Counted from the stretch's first letter, positions 11,169 to 18,914 are shown. The stretch is 64,000 nt of DNA from Candidatus Peribacteria bacterium RIFCSPHIGHO2_01_FULL_51_35 (GCA_001787535.1 MFXP01000004.1:202652-266651); one strand, 5' to 3'. The notes: generated by a model from the sequence alone, not told the origin. Translations and numbers: made by a program.

Positions 11169-11557
11169 TGACAATTGAAAAAAGAAGCTTACAGTCTGCG
11201 TACCCCCGTTCTTTCAGAATGTTTGGACTTGAAGAGGCAGCAACCAGAAACCTTGAAGAGGCACGAGCACCCATACACCAAGGGTCGCTCACATTCAGGT
11301 AAATTGGTGTACAACGCCTTACAGGACAACAGGAGACAATCACATATGATTGCTCGATCCTTTTTGTCAGCTCGTTCGAATTCCACCAAGAAGTAGCGCA
11401 GCCGACGCTCGGTGAAACTGACGATCTAATCGTCCCTATATAAGGAGATCTTCCAATGATCTAGTATCGCCTCCTCGATCATCCGGCTTGCCGGGAGGAG
11501 GCTAATCGCAGTGGCAGAAAGAAGGGGTAAATGGAGCTATGATCGCTCCATTTTTTA
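11169..11557 (+). ncRNA. Candidate structured intergenic RNA, about 370 nt
   Basis: The 500-nt gap after pyrG opens with a promoter-like TTGACA (11169-11174), a 16-nt spacer and TACAGT, and ends at a strong terminator. Between them are a duplicated CTTGAAGAGGCA box (near 11231 and 11254), a hairpin GACGAT-CTA-ATCGTC, a stem GCCTCCTC/GAGGAGGC capped by CCGG-CTTG-CCGG, and a possible 16-codon frame starting at an ATG (11346) behind AGGAG. No tmRNA, RNase P, SRP or 6S hallmark is seen. The class is unknown; part may be a leader with small peptides. Confidence 0.5.
11529..11556 (+). terminator. Rho-independent terminator
   Basis: AATGGAGC-tatgatc-GCTCCATT followed by a run of T. It ends the transcript crossing the pyrG downstream region. 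Confidence 0.85.
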
Positions 11558-11678
11558 GGTGTTCTTTTTGAAGATAGAACCTCTTTTTTGTTTTACCACA
11601 GCGGAAAAGAAGCAGGATCATCAAACATCCATTCAAGAATCTGCTGACCCCTTAGGCAAGGGAAGCCAAGCTGGAGCC

Positions 11679-12089
11679 ATGCCTACTCTCTCCACACCAC
11701 CGGCGAAATATTCCAAAACAAAATACAACCTGGAAGGGCGAACATTCCATTTTGCCCAGAATGTGCGGCTCTTTACGGAAAAATTTCCGAAACAGTATTG
11801 GCGCCGCAATGACTTGCAGCAGCTCATACGCGCTGCAGGTTCTGTCGCAGCCAATTACATCGAGGCGAATGAATCCATGGGCAAGAAAGATTTTCGGCTG
11901 CGCTTGCGGATTTGTTTGAAGGAAGCCAAGGAAAGCCGGCTCTGGCTTGGGCTTCTTTCCGGACTCAGCGAACGCCTGGAGGAAGAGCGCAAAGCGTTGC
12001 TGGATGAATCGTATCAGCTTGTTCGCATTTTCAATGCGGGGGTTCGGACATTACGCACGAAGGAAAAGGCGGTCGCAAGTGTTGCTTAA
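11679..12089 (+). CDS. S23-like four-helix-bundle protein
   Basis: 136 residues predicted all-helical. The motif FPKQYWRRNDLQQLIRAAGSVAANYIEAN followed by RLRICLKEAKESRLWLGLL is the S23/IVP four-helix-bundle signature, a family often encoded in 23S rRNA intervening sequences and related to DGR accessory proteins. Cellular role is unknown. A second member lies at 17247-17603. The frame is open upstream to 11559 but the first 40 residues do not resemble the family, so I start at the ATG at 11679. A long inverted repeat lies downstream. Confidence 0.8.
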   Translation: MPTLSTPPAKYSKTKYNLEGRTFHFAQNVRLFTEKFPKQYWRRNDLQQLIRAAGSVAANYIEANESMGKKDFRLRLRICLKEAKESRLWLGLLSGLSERLEEERKALLDESYQLVRIFNAGVRTLRTKEKAVASVA

Positions 12090-12117
12090 TCTTACTTACG
12101 TTCGATAACAATGGCGT

Positions 12118-12208
12118 TCCCTCCCCCTCAAGGGGGAGGGACAGGGAGAGGGTTTCAAATAAATTTGTCTAAACCCTCTCTCTGCCTCTCTCCCTAAAGG
12201 GAGAGAGG
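12118..12208. repeat. Compound GGGAGAGGG inverted repeat
   Basis: Nested palindromes: CCTCCCCCT/AGGGGGAGG, then GGGAGAGGGTTT pairing with AAACCCTCTC, then CTCTCTCCC/GGGAGAGAG. Same architecture as the long intergenic inverted repeats near 8.7, 50.4, 60.1 and 61.2 kb. Confidence 0.75.
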
Positions 12209-12282
12209 ACGTCATTGATCCGTTCGTTGAGCCGTCGGACACGACTCGTAGCACCTTCTTTTCTTGTGATACTCTGTCCACC

Positions 12283-13017
12283 ATGTCGATTCTTCGTATT
12301 TCTCATCTTTCTCTGAGTCTGGGAGGCCAGCAGATTCTTGATGGGATCAATTTCAATGTAGAAGAAGGAGAAGTCATTGGAGTGATCGGTCCCAATGGCA
12401 GTGGCAAGACTACATTATTCAATGTTCTTTCCGGATTTCTAAAACCTTCGCATGGAACTATTCATTTTTGTGACAAAGACATTACGAGTTATTCTGCTTC
12501 CGAAAGAGCCAGACTTGGCATTGGTCGTGTTTTTCAGAACTTTGGCATTTTCCGTGATATGACTTTGGAAGAAAATGTTCTTGTGGCTTTGGAAGCACTT
12601 CCCAAAGAACGGCGGAAAGCACTGGGAAATATAAAAGAAGTCGTGAAAGGAACATTGGCTATGGTTGGACTTTCACAATTTGCCAAACGAAAAGCAGGTT
12701 CGCTGAGTGGCGGACAAATGCGGTTGCTCGAAATTGCACGAACTCTGAAAGCAGAGAAACAACTCTTCTTATTGGATGAACCGACTGCCGGAGTCAGTCC
12801 CAAAATGACGAGTCAGATTGCGGATTTGATTTCCGAACTGAAGCGAGAGAAGAAGACCGTGCTCATTGTGGAACATGATCTGCCGTTCATTTCCAAAATT
12901 TGCGATCGCGTCATTGTGTTGGATGTCGGGAAGATTGTTCTCACGGGAAAGCCGCAGGAAGTCAAACAATCCAAGGAATTGCAAGAAATATACTTTGGAG
13001 CCAATCCTGCGGATTAG
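12283..13017 (+). CDS. livG: ABC transporter ATPase, LivG type
   Basis: 244 residues with Walker A GPNGSGKTT, signature LSGGQ, Walker B LFLLDEPTAGVSP and the switch His in VEHD. The short loop after Walker A and GRVFQNFGIFRDMTLEENV are typical of branched-chain amino-acid LivG ATPases. It powers the LivH/LivM permease encoded downstream. No LivF partner occurs in the window, so the ATPase may form a homodimer or pair with a distant gene. The start has GATACT (12268-12273) 9 nt upstream; no Shine-Dalgarno sequence. Confidence 0.92.
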   Translation: MSILRISHLSLSLGGQQILDGINFNVEEGEVIGVIGPNGSGKTTLFNVLSGFLKPSHGTIHFCDKDITSYSASERARLGIGRVFQNFGIFRDMTLEENVLVALEALPKERRKALGNIKEVVKGTLAMVGLSQFAKRKAGSLSGGQMRLLEIARTLKAEKQLFLLDEPTAGVSPKMTSQIADLISELKREKKTVLIVEHDLPFISKICDRVIVLDVGKIVLTGKPQEVKQSKELQEIYFGANPAD

Positions 13018-13042
13018 GGTTGGGGTTGGGGATAGGGTTGGG
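13017..13042 (+). other. G-quadruplex-capable, telomere-like G tract
   Basis: Immediately after the livG stop, five runs of three or four G are separated by 2-3 nt (GGGTTGGGGTTGGGG then ATAGGGTTGGG). This meets the usual G4 pattern on the RNA-sense strand, between livG and livK. Confidence 0.6.
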
Positions 13043-13144
13043 ACTGCAGCGGGAAGAGATTATTCGTTGTTCGCCAAGAACACGGCATTGCATTTGTGCA
13101 ATAGTTTTTCCATACTGTGTCCCAACCTCTTTCCCCCTTTTCGT

Positions 13145-14251
13145 ATGAAGAGACTTCTCGCTTGTACTTCGTTTCTCGCAGTTGCCCTCACGGCTTGCCA
13201 GCCTGCGAACAGCGATGTCATTAAAATCGGTTTCATTGGTCCTCTCACCGGTGATGCAGCCGCCTATGGCGTGGATACTCTCAATGGGGTGCAATTAAAA
13301 GTGGAGGAGATCAATGCCTCCGGTGGTATCGATGGAAAAAAGATCCAATTGGTTCCGGAAGATTCCAAATGCAATGGTTCCGATGCAGCAACAGCTACGC
13401 AGAAACTTACGGGTGTAGATCACGTTGTCGCCATTGTCGGAGGATCCTGCTCCAGCGAGACCTTGGCAGCCGCTCCTATCGTAGAAGCAACAAAAACTCC
13501 CCTCATGTCGCCTCTCAGCAGCAGTCCGGATCTCACCGAGGCAGGGGAATACGTCTTCCGCGATTATCCGTCCGATGCACTGAAGACCAAAGCCATGGCT
13601 GCCTACTTCAAGGCGGAAGGGTTCACGAACGTTGCGGTGATTACGGAAAACACTGACTTTGCCCAGGGTTTCCGCCAATCGCTGGCAAAGGATTTCGGTA
13701 CGTTTGTTTTTGATGAAGTGGTGGAGCCGGGAACGAAAGACTTCCGTTCCTTGGTGACGCGTTTGAAGAGTGCGGAGTTCGATGTTTTCGTTGCCAACGG
13801 TCAATCGCCGGCAACCATTTCTGCAATGGTCGTGCAACTTCGCGAGCAAGGTCTTACACAGTTGGCAATCACGCACGATGCCGGGCAGGCGGAGGAAACC
13901 ATCACCATCGGCGGAGACGGCGTGGAGAACCTCCAGGCCATCAATGTCCCTTCCTTGGGTGAGGAGACGGCATTCGGAAAGAATCTGGTGGAAAAGCACG
14001 GTAAGCCGCGCGGAGCCATTGCTTTTGCAGGCCATGCCTACGATGCAGTGGGTGTGCTTGCACAGGCCATAGACGAAGTGGGCACGGACGGCGCAGCCAT
14101 CCAGAAATATTTGAATGATCTGACGTCGTACAAAGGAGTCGTCGGAGATTTCTCCTTCGATGATAACGGCGATGTCGTCGGCATCAATTACAAATTGATA
14201 GAAGTCCAGGACGGCAAATGGGTGGAGCTGCGGGATGCTCCGGTGCAATAA
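13145..14251 (+). CDS. livK: Branched-chain amino-acid-type ABC substrate-binding lipoprotein
   Basis: 368 residues. A lipoprotein signal peptide ends in LTAC with the acylated Cys at residue 18. The mature part is a type I periplasmic-binding fold of the LivK/Leu-Ile-Val family (IKIGFIGPLTGDAAAYGVDTLNGVQLKVEEINASGGIDG, VGGSCSSETLAAAPI, YDAVGVLAQAI). It captures substrate at the outer face of the membrane for LivHMG. The exact substrate (amino acid, amide or urea) cannot be told from sequence. The leader is pyrimidine-rich after a CATACT box; a terminator follows. Confidence 0.9.
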   Translation: MKRLLACTSFLAVALTACQPANSDVIKIGFIGPLTGDAAAYGVDTLNGVQLKVEEINASGGIDGKKIQLVPEDSKCNGSDAATATQKLTGVDHVVAIVGGSCSSETLAAAPIVEATKTPLMSPLSSSPDLTEAGEYVFRDYPSDALKTKAMAAYFKAEGFTNVAVITENTDFAQGFRQSLAKDFGTFVFDEVVEPGTKDFRSLVTRLKSAEFDVFVANGQSPATISAMVVQLREQGLTQLAITHDAGQAEETITIGGDGVENLQAINVPSLGEETAFGKNLVEKHGKPRGAIAFAGHAYDAVGVLAQAIDEVGTDGAAIQKYLNDLTSYKGVVGDFSFDDNGDVVGINYKLIEVQDGKWVELRDAPVQ

Positions 14252-14267
14252 GTCTCGGCATTCTCGA

Positions 14268-14302
14268 ACCCGTGGGATCGGTCTCGGTCTCACGGTTTTT
14301 TG
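14268..14302 (+). terminator. Terminator after livK
   Basis: AACC(C)GTG pairs with CACGGTT, followed by TTTTTTG. It separates livK from livHM, which have their own start signal. Confidence 0.65.
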
Positions 14303-14310
14303 TTTATGTT

Positions 14311-14341
14311 CGTAGAGACGCGCGATTCGCGCGTCTCTACG
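14311..14341. repeat. REP-like hairpin
   Basis: Perfect palindrome with arms CGTAGAGACGCGCGA / TCGCGCGTCTCTACG, of the same GTAGAGAC family as the copy at 1495. Confidence 0.8.
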
Positions 14342-14390
14342 GACGCATGATCAATATTTCAAAACTCTGATATTCCAGTATTCTTTCTGT

Positions 14391-15269
14391 ATGCAGCTGC
14401 TCGTAAACGCTCTCATCGCCGGGTCTTTAGCCGCTCTTATTGCAGGAGGTCTTGCTGTGGTCTATGGGGTGCTTGGTGTTTTCAATCTTGCCCTGGGACA
14501 ATTGGCATTGATTGGCGGATATACCACGTGGTGGTTGTATCAAGTGCTCCACCTGCCGCTTGGTCTCAGTATTATTCTTGGACTGGCGTGCGGAGCGCTT
14601 GTCACTTGGGTGACATTCGAAATAGCTGTGCGTCCGTTCTTCAAGCATCACAGATTTTTGCCACTGGTGACGACCATTGCGTGGAGCATGATTCTGGACG
14701 GACTGATTCTGCTTGTTTTTGAAGAACGTCCTCGCAGCATTCTTCCGGGACTCAAGCATATCTACGAATTTTCGGGCATTCGCATCAGCCTGGAACAAGG
14801 ACTGCTGATCTTGGCGACGCTCGTCATTCTCTTGTCGTTTGCGTATGTCTTCCACAGAACATCCTTGGGACGCCGTATCCGTGCCGTGGTGCAGCATGAA
14901 CATGCTGCGCTTAGCTTGGGTGTTCCTGCAGGACTGTTGCACGGATTCCTCTTCGTCCTTAGCGGCGTGTTTGCCGCAGCCGGAGGCATCTTCATCGGTA
15001 TCGATCAAAGTCTTACGCCCACGTTGGCATTTCCGCTCACCATCAAAGCGTATGCGGCCATCATTGCCGGCGGCAAAGGCAACCTGTGGGGTGCCATTCT
15101 TTTTGCGTACGTCATCGCATTGCTGGAACAGCTGCTGGTCGGTGTGCACTGGTTCGGCGCGTTTTATGTTCCTGCGGGGTACCAGCAAACGGTCGCGCTT
15201 CTGTTCATCATCGTTATTTTGCTTATAAAGCCCGCAGGATTTTTTGGCAATTCTTCCCGCACCGCATAA
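14391..15269 (+). CDS. livH: Branched-chain amino-acid ABC permease LivH
   Basis: 292 residues with about eight membrane helices. The LivH signature GLAVVYGVLGVFNLALGQLALIGGYTTW is at the N-terminus, and the EAA-like coupling region GRRIRAVVQHEHAALSLGVP and IAGGKGNLWGAILFAYVIAL are near the end. It forms the channel with LivM, 3 nt downstream. TATTCT (14379-14384) lies 6 nt before the ATG, so the livHM mRNA should be leaderless. Confidence 0.92.
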   Translation: MQLLVNALIAGSLAALIAGGLAVVYGVLGVFNLALGQLALIGGYTTWWLYQVLHLPLGLSIILGLACGALVTWVTFEIAVRPFFKHHRFLPLVTTIAWSMILDGLILLVFEERPRSILPGLKHIYEFSGIRISLEQGLLILATLVILLSFAYVFHRTSLGRRIRAVVQHEHAALSLGVPAGLLHGFLFVLSGVFAAAGGIFIGIDQSLTPTLAFPLTIKAYAAIIAGGKGNLWGAILFAYVIALLEQLLVGVHWFGAFYVPAGYQQTVALLFIIVILLIKPAGFFGNSSRTA

Positions 15270-15272
15270 CCC

Positions 15273-16127
15273 ATGACATTTCTTCTCCACGTCATCGCCA
15301 TTACGGCAATGAGCGCGCCTCATATCCTGGGATATAATCTTATCTTGGGAAAAGGGAAGATTCTGCACTTCGGACCGCTGGGGACATCCATCATTGCAAG
15401 CTATGTCACGTTTCTGGTCACCATGACTTTTTCGAACTATTTTCTCGGACTCCTTGCGGGGCTGGTTGCCGTTGTTGCGGTTTCTTCTCTCTTTGCATGG
15501 ATAAGCTTTCGCATGGAGCCAGATGGCTTTGGTGTGATGTCCATTGCCATGCATTTGTCGTTCTTGGCCGTTGTTCTGAACTGGCATTCTGTCACGCGCG
15601 GCGCACTGGGCATTCCCCGTGTTCCTCGATTTCCTTTTCTGGAAACGCCGGCTGATTTTGCTCTGTTTGCCGTCGTCATAGTCGTTCTTTGGATCGCTTT
15701 TCTCTGGGTGCTGGATCGCGGATCCTACGGGCGCAAGCTTGCGGCGCTTTCGGAGCAGGAATGGCAGGCAAAATCCCTCGGCATAGACCGTCGCACGGTG
15801 CACTGGGTTGCATTCGTAGTCGTCGGTCTTGGAGCACTGCTCACCAATATTCAATTTCATCAGTATATATTTCTGGTGCATCCCAATGATTTCAATTTTG
15901 CGTACTTGATTTTCATGATCATGGTTGTGGTTGCCGGAAAACCGGGAAGTATTTTTGGATGCGTGCTTTCACTCATTCTGCTCTCCTTTTTACGCGAAGG
16001 AATTCGTTTTCTGCCGTTGGATGCGGATGTCCTGGGACCGCTGCGGTTGATCATTTTTGGAGTTATTCTTTTAGGAGTCGTTTATTGGCGCAGAGATGTG
16101 TTGTTTCCGAAACCGAGAAGCATCTGA
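15273..16127 (+). CDS. livM: Branched-chain amino-acid ABC permease LivM
   Basis: 284 residues with about eight membrane segments. The LivM pattern ILGYNLILGKGKILHFG is at the N-terminus (replacing the usual N-L-x-x-G motif) and YGRKLAALSEQEWQAKSLGIDRRTVHWVAF is the coupling region, followed by GSIFGCVLSLILLSFLREG. It partners LivH; the 3-nt gap shows one transcript. It is somewhat shorter than many homologues but looks intact. Confidence 0.88.
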   Translation: MTFLLHVIAITAMSAPHILGYNLILGKGKILHFGPLGTSIIASYVTFLVTMTFSNYFLGLLAGLVAVVAVSSLFAWISFRMEPDGFGVMSIAMHLSFLAVVLNWHSVTRGALGIPRVPRFPFLETPADFALFAVVIVVLWIAFLWVLDRGSYGRKLAALSEQEWQAKSLGIDRRTVHWVAFVVVGLGALLTNIQFHQYIFLVHPNDFNFAYLIFMIMVVVAGKPGSIFGCVLSLILLSFLREGIRFLPLDADVLGPLRLIIFGVILLGVVYWRRDVLFPKPRSI

Positions 16128-16139
16128 GCGATCAATAGA

Positions 16140-16200
16140 CTCAAAAGGAGCAGGCATGCTTGCCTGCGATACGCGGCCAGGTATGGCCGCTCCTTTTGAT
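16140..16200. repeat. Cloverleaf-like palindromic element, copy 1
   Basis: Outer stem TCAAAAGGAGC/GCTCCTTTTGA encloses two inner hairpins, GCAGGCA-tgct-TGCCTGC and GCGGCCA-ggta-TGGCCGC, a three-way junction. A second copy with variant bases is at 47968-48023. Confidence 0.8.
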
Positions 16201-16218
16201 GGTGTACACTTTCCTTCG

Positions 16219-17190
16219 ATGAATCTCACTCAGACCATCCTTGGGGTTGAATTCTCCAACCCAACTGTTCTTGCATCAGGAATCATGGGAATCACTGCTT
16301 CCAGTTGGAAATTGTGTGCCAAAAACGGAGCAGGGGGCATCACAACCAAGTCTCTCTGGCTCAAAGAACACAAAGGGCATGCAAATCCCACGATCATTTC
16401 CACGGATCATTGGACACTGAACGCCGTGGGCGTGCCGGATGCAGGACCGGAGAAAGCAAAAGAAGAAATCGGGAGTTTTATGAAGGGCAAGCCTGTGCCG
16501 CTGATCGCAAACATCATCGCGGAATCAGTCGAAAACTTCGCGAAGACTGCGGAAGCTATCTTGCCGCTCAAACCCGACTTCCTAGAAGTGAATATCAGCT
16601 GCCCAAACGTGGAAGATGAATTTGGACGGCCTTTTGCGTGCTCCGCACCGGATGCAGCTGCCGTCACAAAAGCAGTGAAGGCTGTCAGTGGTAAAACGCC
16701 TGTCTTCATCAAGCTTTCCCCAAACGTGGATAATATCGGTGTCATTGCAATCGCATGTGCAAAAGCAGGAGCGGATGGATTTACTGCCATCAACACGGTC
16801 GGTCCCGGCATGGCGATCGACCTGAAAAGCCGCATGCCGATTCTTGCGAACAAAGTGGGAGGACTCAGCGGTCCCGGTATCAAGCCTATTGCCGTGAAGT
16901 GCATTGCAGATGTGTACGCTGCAACCGAAGGCAAACTTCCCATCATCGGCACAGGCGGCGTCTACACCGGCGAAGATGCCATCGAACTGATGCTTGCCGG
17001 AGCCTCGCTCATCGGCATTGGCACCGCAGTCGGCGACCGCAATGTGGATGTCTTTAAGAAGATCTGTGAAGAGATGCAGCTTTGGTGCACGAACGAAGGA
17101 GTGGAAAACGTTTCCGATCTTGTCGGAGCCATGCATCAGGAGCTGAAGAAGCGTGGACTCAAGGGTGTGAGGAAAGTGTCTGTATCTTAA
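16219..17190 (+). CDS. pyrD: Dihydroorotate dehydrogenase, class 1B catalytic subunit
   Basis: 323 residues, TIM barrel with FMN. Motifs: SNPTVLASGIMG, NAVGVPDAG, VNISCPN with the catalytic Cys of class 1, SPNVDNI, and the phosphate-binding IIGTGGVYTGEDAIELMLAGASL. It oxidises dihydroorotate to orotate and passes electrons to PyrK encoded just beyond an S23 cassette; the Cys and the PyrK neighbour identify class 1B (NAD-linked). TACACT (16205-16210) lies 8 nt before the ATG, so the longer upstream frame, which crosses a repeat, is rejected. Confidence 0.94.
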   Translation: MNLTQTILGVEFSNPTVLASGIMGITASSWKLCAKNGAGGITTKSLWLKEHKGHANPTIISTDHWTLNAVGVPDAGPEKAKEEIGSFMKGKPVPLIANIIAESVENFAKTAEAILPLKPDFLEVNISCPNVEDEFGRPFACSAPDAAAVTKAVKAVSGKTPVFIKLSPNVDNIGVIAIACAKAGADGFTAINTVGPGMAIDLKSRMPILANKVGGLSGPGIKPIAVKCIADVYAATEGKLPIIGTGGVYTGEDAIELMLAGASLIGIGTAVGDRNVDVFKKICEEMQLWCTNEGVENVSDLVGAMHQELKKRGLKGVRKVSVS

Positions 17191-17192
17191 GA

Positions 17193-17628
17193 GGAGACTG
17201 GAGATTCGAGATTGGAATATTGGGAAAGGCGGCATACACTTTTCCTATGAAATCTTTTGAGGATCTAGATGCGTGGAAGGTTGCAATGGATCTCGTGGAA
17301 GAGATATATGCAATCACTCGTACGTTTCCAAAAGAAGAAGTGTTTGGTCTCACTTCTCAAGTGCGCCGTGCTTCCACAAGCATTGTTGCAAATATTGCCG
17401 AAGGATTTTGCCGACATACATATGCCGATAAAGCAAACAGATACGTTATAGCTCGTGGTGAGTCCGGAGAGGTAAAAACGTATCTGTTAGTGGCTCTTCG
17501 ATTGAAAATCGTTCCCTCTGATCAACTGAAGCGCGCATTCGAACTTGTAGAACGCACTGGTAAATTACTATCCGGACTGATTAAATCCACAAGAAATCTA
17601 TAGTCCCAATCTCGAATCTCCAGTCTCC
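17193..17628. mobile_element. S23 gene cassette bounded by 23-bp perfect inverted repeats
   Basis: The left arm (17193-17215) starts GGAGACTGGAGATTC and the right arm (17606-17628) is its exact reverse complement. The arms enclose only a promoter and the S23 gene, and the unit sits between pyrD and pyrK, which are normally adjacent. This resembles an inserted miniature cassette; no target duplication was established. Confidence 0.5.
17247..17603 (+). CDS. S23-like four-helix-bundle protein
   Basis: 118 residues, all helical: FEDLDAWKVAMDLVEEIYAITRTFPKEEVFGLTSQVRRASTSIVANIAEGF is the hallmark of the four-helix-bundle (S23/IVP) family, with the Y/W-rich first helix and the SIVANIAEG turn. Function is unknown; homologues form pentameric barrels. 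TACACT (17235-17240) is 6 nt before the ATG, so this small gene has its own leaderless promoter. The gene and promoter lie within perfect inverted repeats. Confidence 0.88.
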   Translation: MKSFEDLDAWKVAMDLVEEIYAITRTFPKEEVFGLTSQVRRASTSIVANIAEGFCRHTYADKANRYVIARGESGEVKTYLLVALRLKIVPSDQLKRAFELVERTGKLLSGLIKSTRNL

Positions 17629-17635
17629 AATCTCT

Positions 17636-18508
17636 ATGCCCATTCCACTCCAATCTCGGCTCCCCAAAACTTTTAGGATCAAAGCCATCAAGCAAGAGAC
17701 GGAAATGGTGCGTACATTCACGTTCGATGGATCTCTCGGCGCGAAACCCGGGCAATTTGTCATGGTTTGGCTTCCCGGAGTCGACGAAGTGCCCATGAGC
17801 GTGGCAGAAGATGACGGCGCTGTGACAAAAATCACGTTCTTCGCCGTCGGTGGCATGACGGAGGAACTTGCCAAGAGCAAAGTGGGGGACTTGGTCGGAC
17901 TCCGCGGACCGTTCGGAACCTTCTACGAGTGGAAACCCGGCGAACACATCGTCCTCGTAGCAGGCGGCTACGGCGCTGCACCCATGTATTTCGTCGCCAA
18001 AGAATCCGTGGAGCACGGCTGCACGATGGAAGTGATTGTCGGAGCGCGCGGCAAAGAGCATCTTCTGTACTTGGAAGAACTGGAATCTCTGCCGCATGTT
18101 TCGCTCCACGTAGCGACCAATGATGGCTCTGTCGGACACAAAGGATTCAACACCGAAGTGCTCGAGAAATTATTAGAGGCCTGCAATAGTTCGGTAGGTA
18201 AGGGAGGTAAGGTAAGTAAGGGAGGGAAGAAAAATGAGATCGATCCGATCACCTCTGTCTTCGCATGCGGACCTGAGATGATGCTCAAGCGCGTGTCGGA
18301 GATCACGGCACAGTACAAAGTTCCATCGCAGCTTTCCCTTGAGCGCTATATGAAATGCGGCTACGGACTCTGTGGCAATTGCGTGGTCGATCCGCTGGGC
18401 ATCCGCCTGTGTACGGAAGGTCCCGTCGTCAAAAACGACCAATGTGTAAAGATCGAAGAGTTCGGCAAATACCACCGGGATGCGTTGGGGAAGAAACACG
18501 AATTTTAG
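17636..18508 (+). CDS. pyrK: Dihydroorotate dehydrogenase electron-transfer subunit
   Basis: 290 residues. The FAD-binding ferredoxin-reductase domain (FRIKAIKQETEMVRTFTF, AKPGQFVMVWLPG, RGPFGTFYEW) is followed by the NAD domain (LVAGGYGAAPMYF, VFACGPEMML) and a C-terminal 2Fe-2S site with Cys in MKCGYGLCGNC and RLCTEGP. It passes electrons from dihydroorotate through PyrD to NAD+. A low-complexity stretch, VGKGGKVSKGGKKNE, is encoded by GGTAAGG-type tandem repeats near 18190-18230 and is not typical of the family; it probably lies in a loop. Confidence 0.92.
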   Translation: MPIPLQSRLPKTFRIKAIKQETEMVRTFTFDGSLGAKPGQFVMVWLPGVDEVPMSVAEDDGAVTKITFFAVGGMTEELAKSKVGDLVGLRGPFGTFYEWKPGEHIVLVAGGYGAAPMYFVAKESVEHGCTMEVIVGARGKEHLLYLEELESLPHVSLHVATNDGSVGHKGFNTEVLEKLLEACNSSVGKGGKVSKGGKKNEIDPITSVFACGPEMMLKRVSEITAQYKVPSQLSLERYMKCGYGLCGNCVVDPLGIRLCTEGPVVKNDQCVKIEEFGKYHRDALGKKHEF

Positions 18509-18534
18509 GTTTCCACTTTTTTTCGCGCGTATGA

Positions 18535-18623
18535 AACAAAACCGTCGTCCTTTTGAGGGGAGCGGCGGTGTTTGTTTTGATCACCGAGTGATAGAGACAG
18601 TGAAGTCAGGTATCAACGATGAC
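18535..18623 (-). ncRNA. Candidate small RNA, paralogue A
   Basis: On the minus strand, TTGAAT (18653-18658), 17 nt and TATACT (18630-18635) predict a start near 18623. The RNA begins GTAGTGGTCATC and ends in a hairpin AAAACAAA...CCG / CGG-TTTTGTTT, which also serves as a plus-strand terminator for pyrK. No start codon lies inside. The promoter, the first 12 nt and the terminator are shared with the copy at 18791-18873; the middle differs. Confidence 0.6.
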
Positions 18624-18790
18624 CACTACAGTATAGCAAACTTTACATCATTATTCAATAGGCTTTTTCATGAACTACAAACGAATATTTAAATAATGCG
18701 CGAAGACCGGCTATGCCGGACTGGAGCGCAACCTCTTAAGGGAAGGGTGGGTCCATGGGAGGGACACCGTAGGTGGTCCTCCCATGCTTA

Positions 18791-18873
18791 AAAACAAAAC
18801 CGCCTACCTTTTGATTGGTGGACGGTGTTTGTTTTGATCACCCTTTGTACGATTGCTCGACACATTGGATGAC
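18791..18873 (-). ncRNA. Candidate small RNA, paralogue B
   Basis: On the minus strand, TTGCAA (18902-18907), 16 nt and TATAAT (18880-18885) predict a start near 18873. It begins ATAGTAGTCATC and carries the same GGTGATCAAAACAAACACCG block and T-rich terminator hairpin as copy A. A 25-codon frame (MCRAIVQRV...) is not conserved in copy A. A further near-perfect hairpin (CATGGGAGG arms) lies downstream at about 18745-18787. Confidence 0.6.
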
Positions 18874-18914
18874 TACTATATTATAGCAAATTTTATACTT
18901 TTTGCAATATCCAA

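Noticed and set aside
11175..11396. 73-codon frame with a TTG start after pyrG
   Set aside because: The TTG overlaps the predicted promoter, the product is only basic and low in complexity, and the region folds strongly; kept as an RNA candidate.
11169..11557. tmRNA, RNase P RNA, SRP RNA or 6S RNA
   Set aside because: No CCA-bearing acceptor with T-arm, no P4 core, no SRP tetraloop domain and no large open bubble were recognised.
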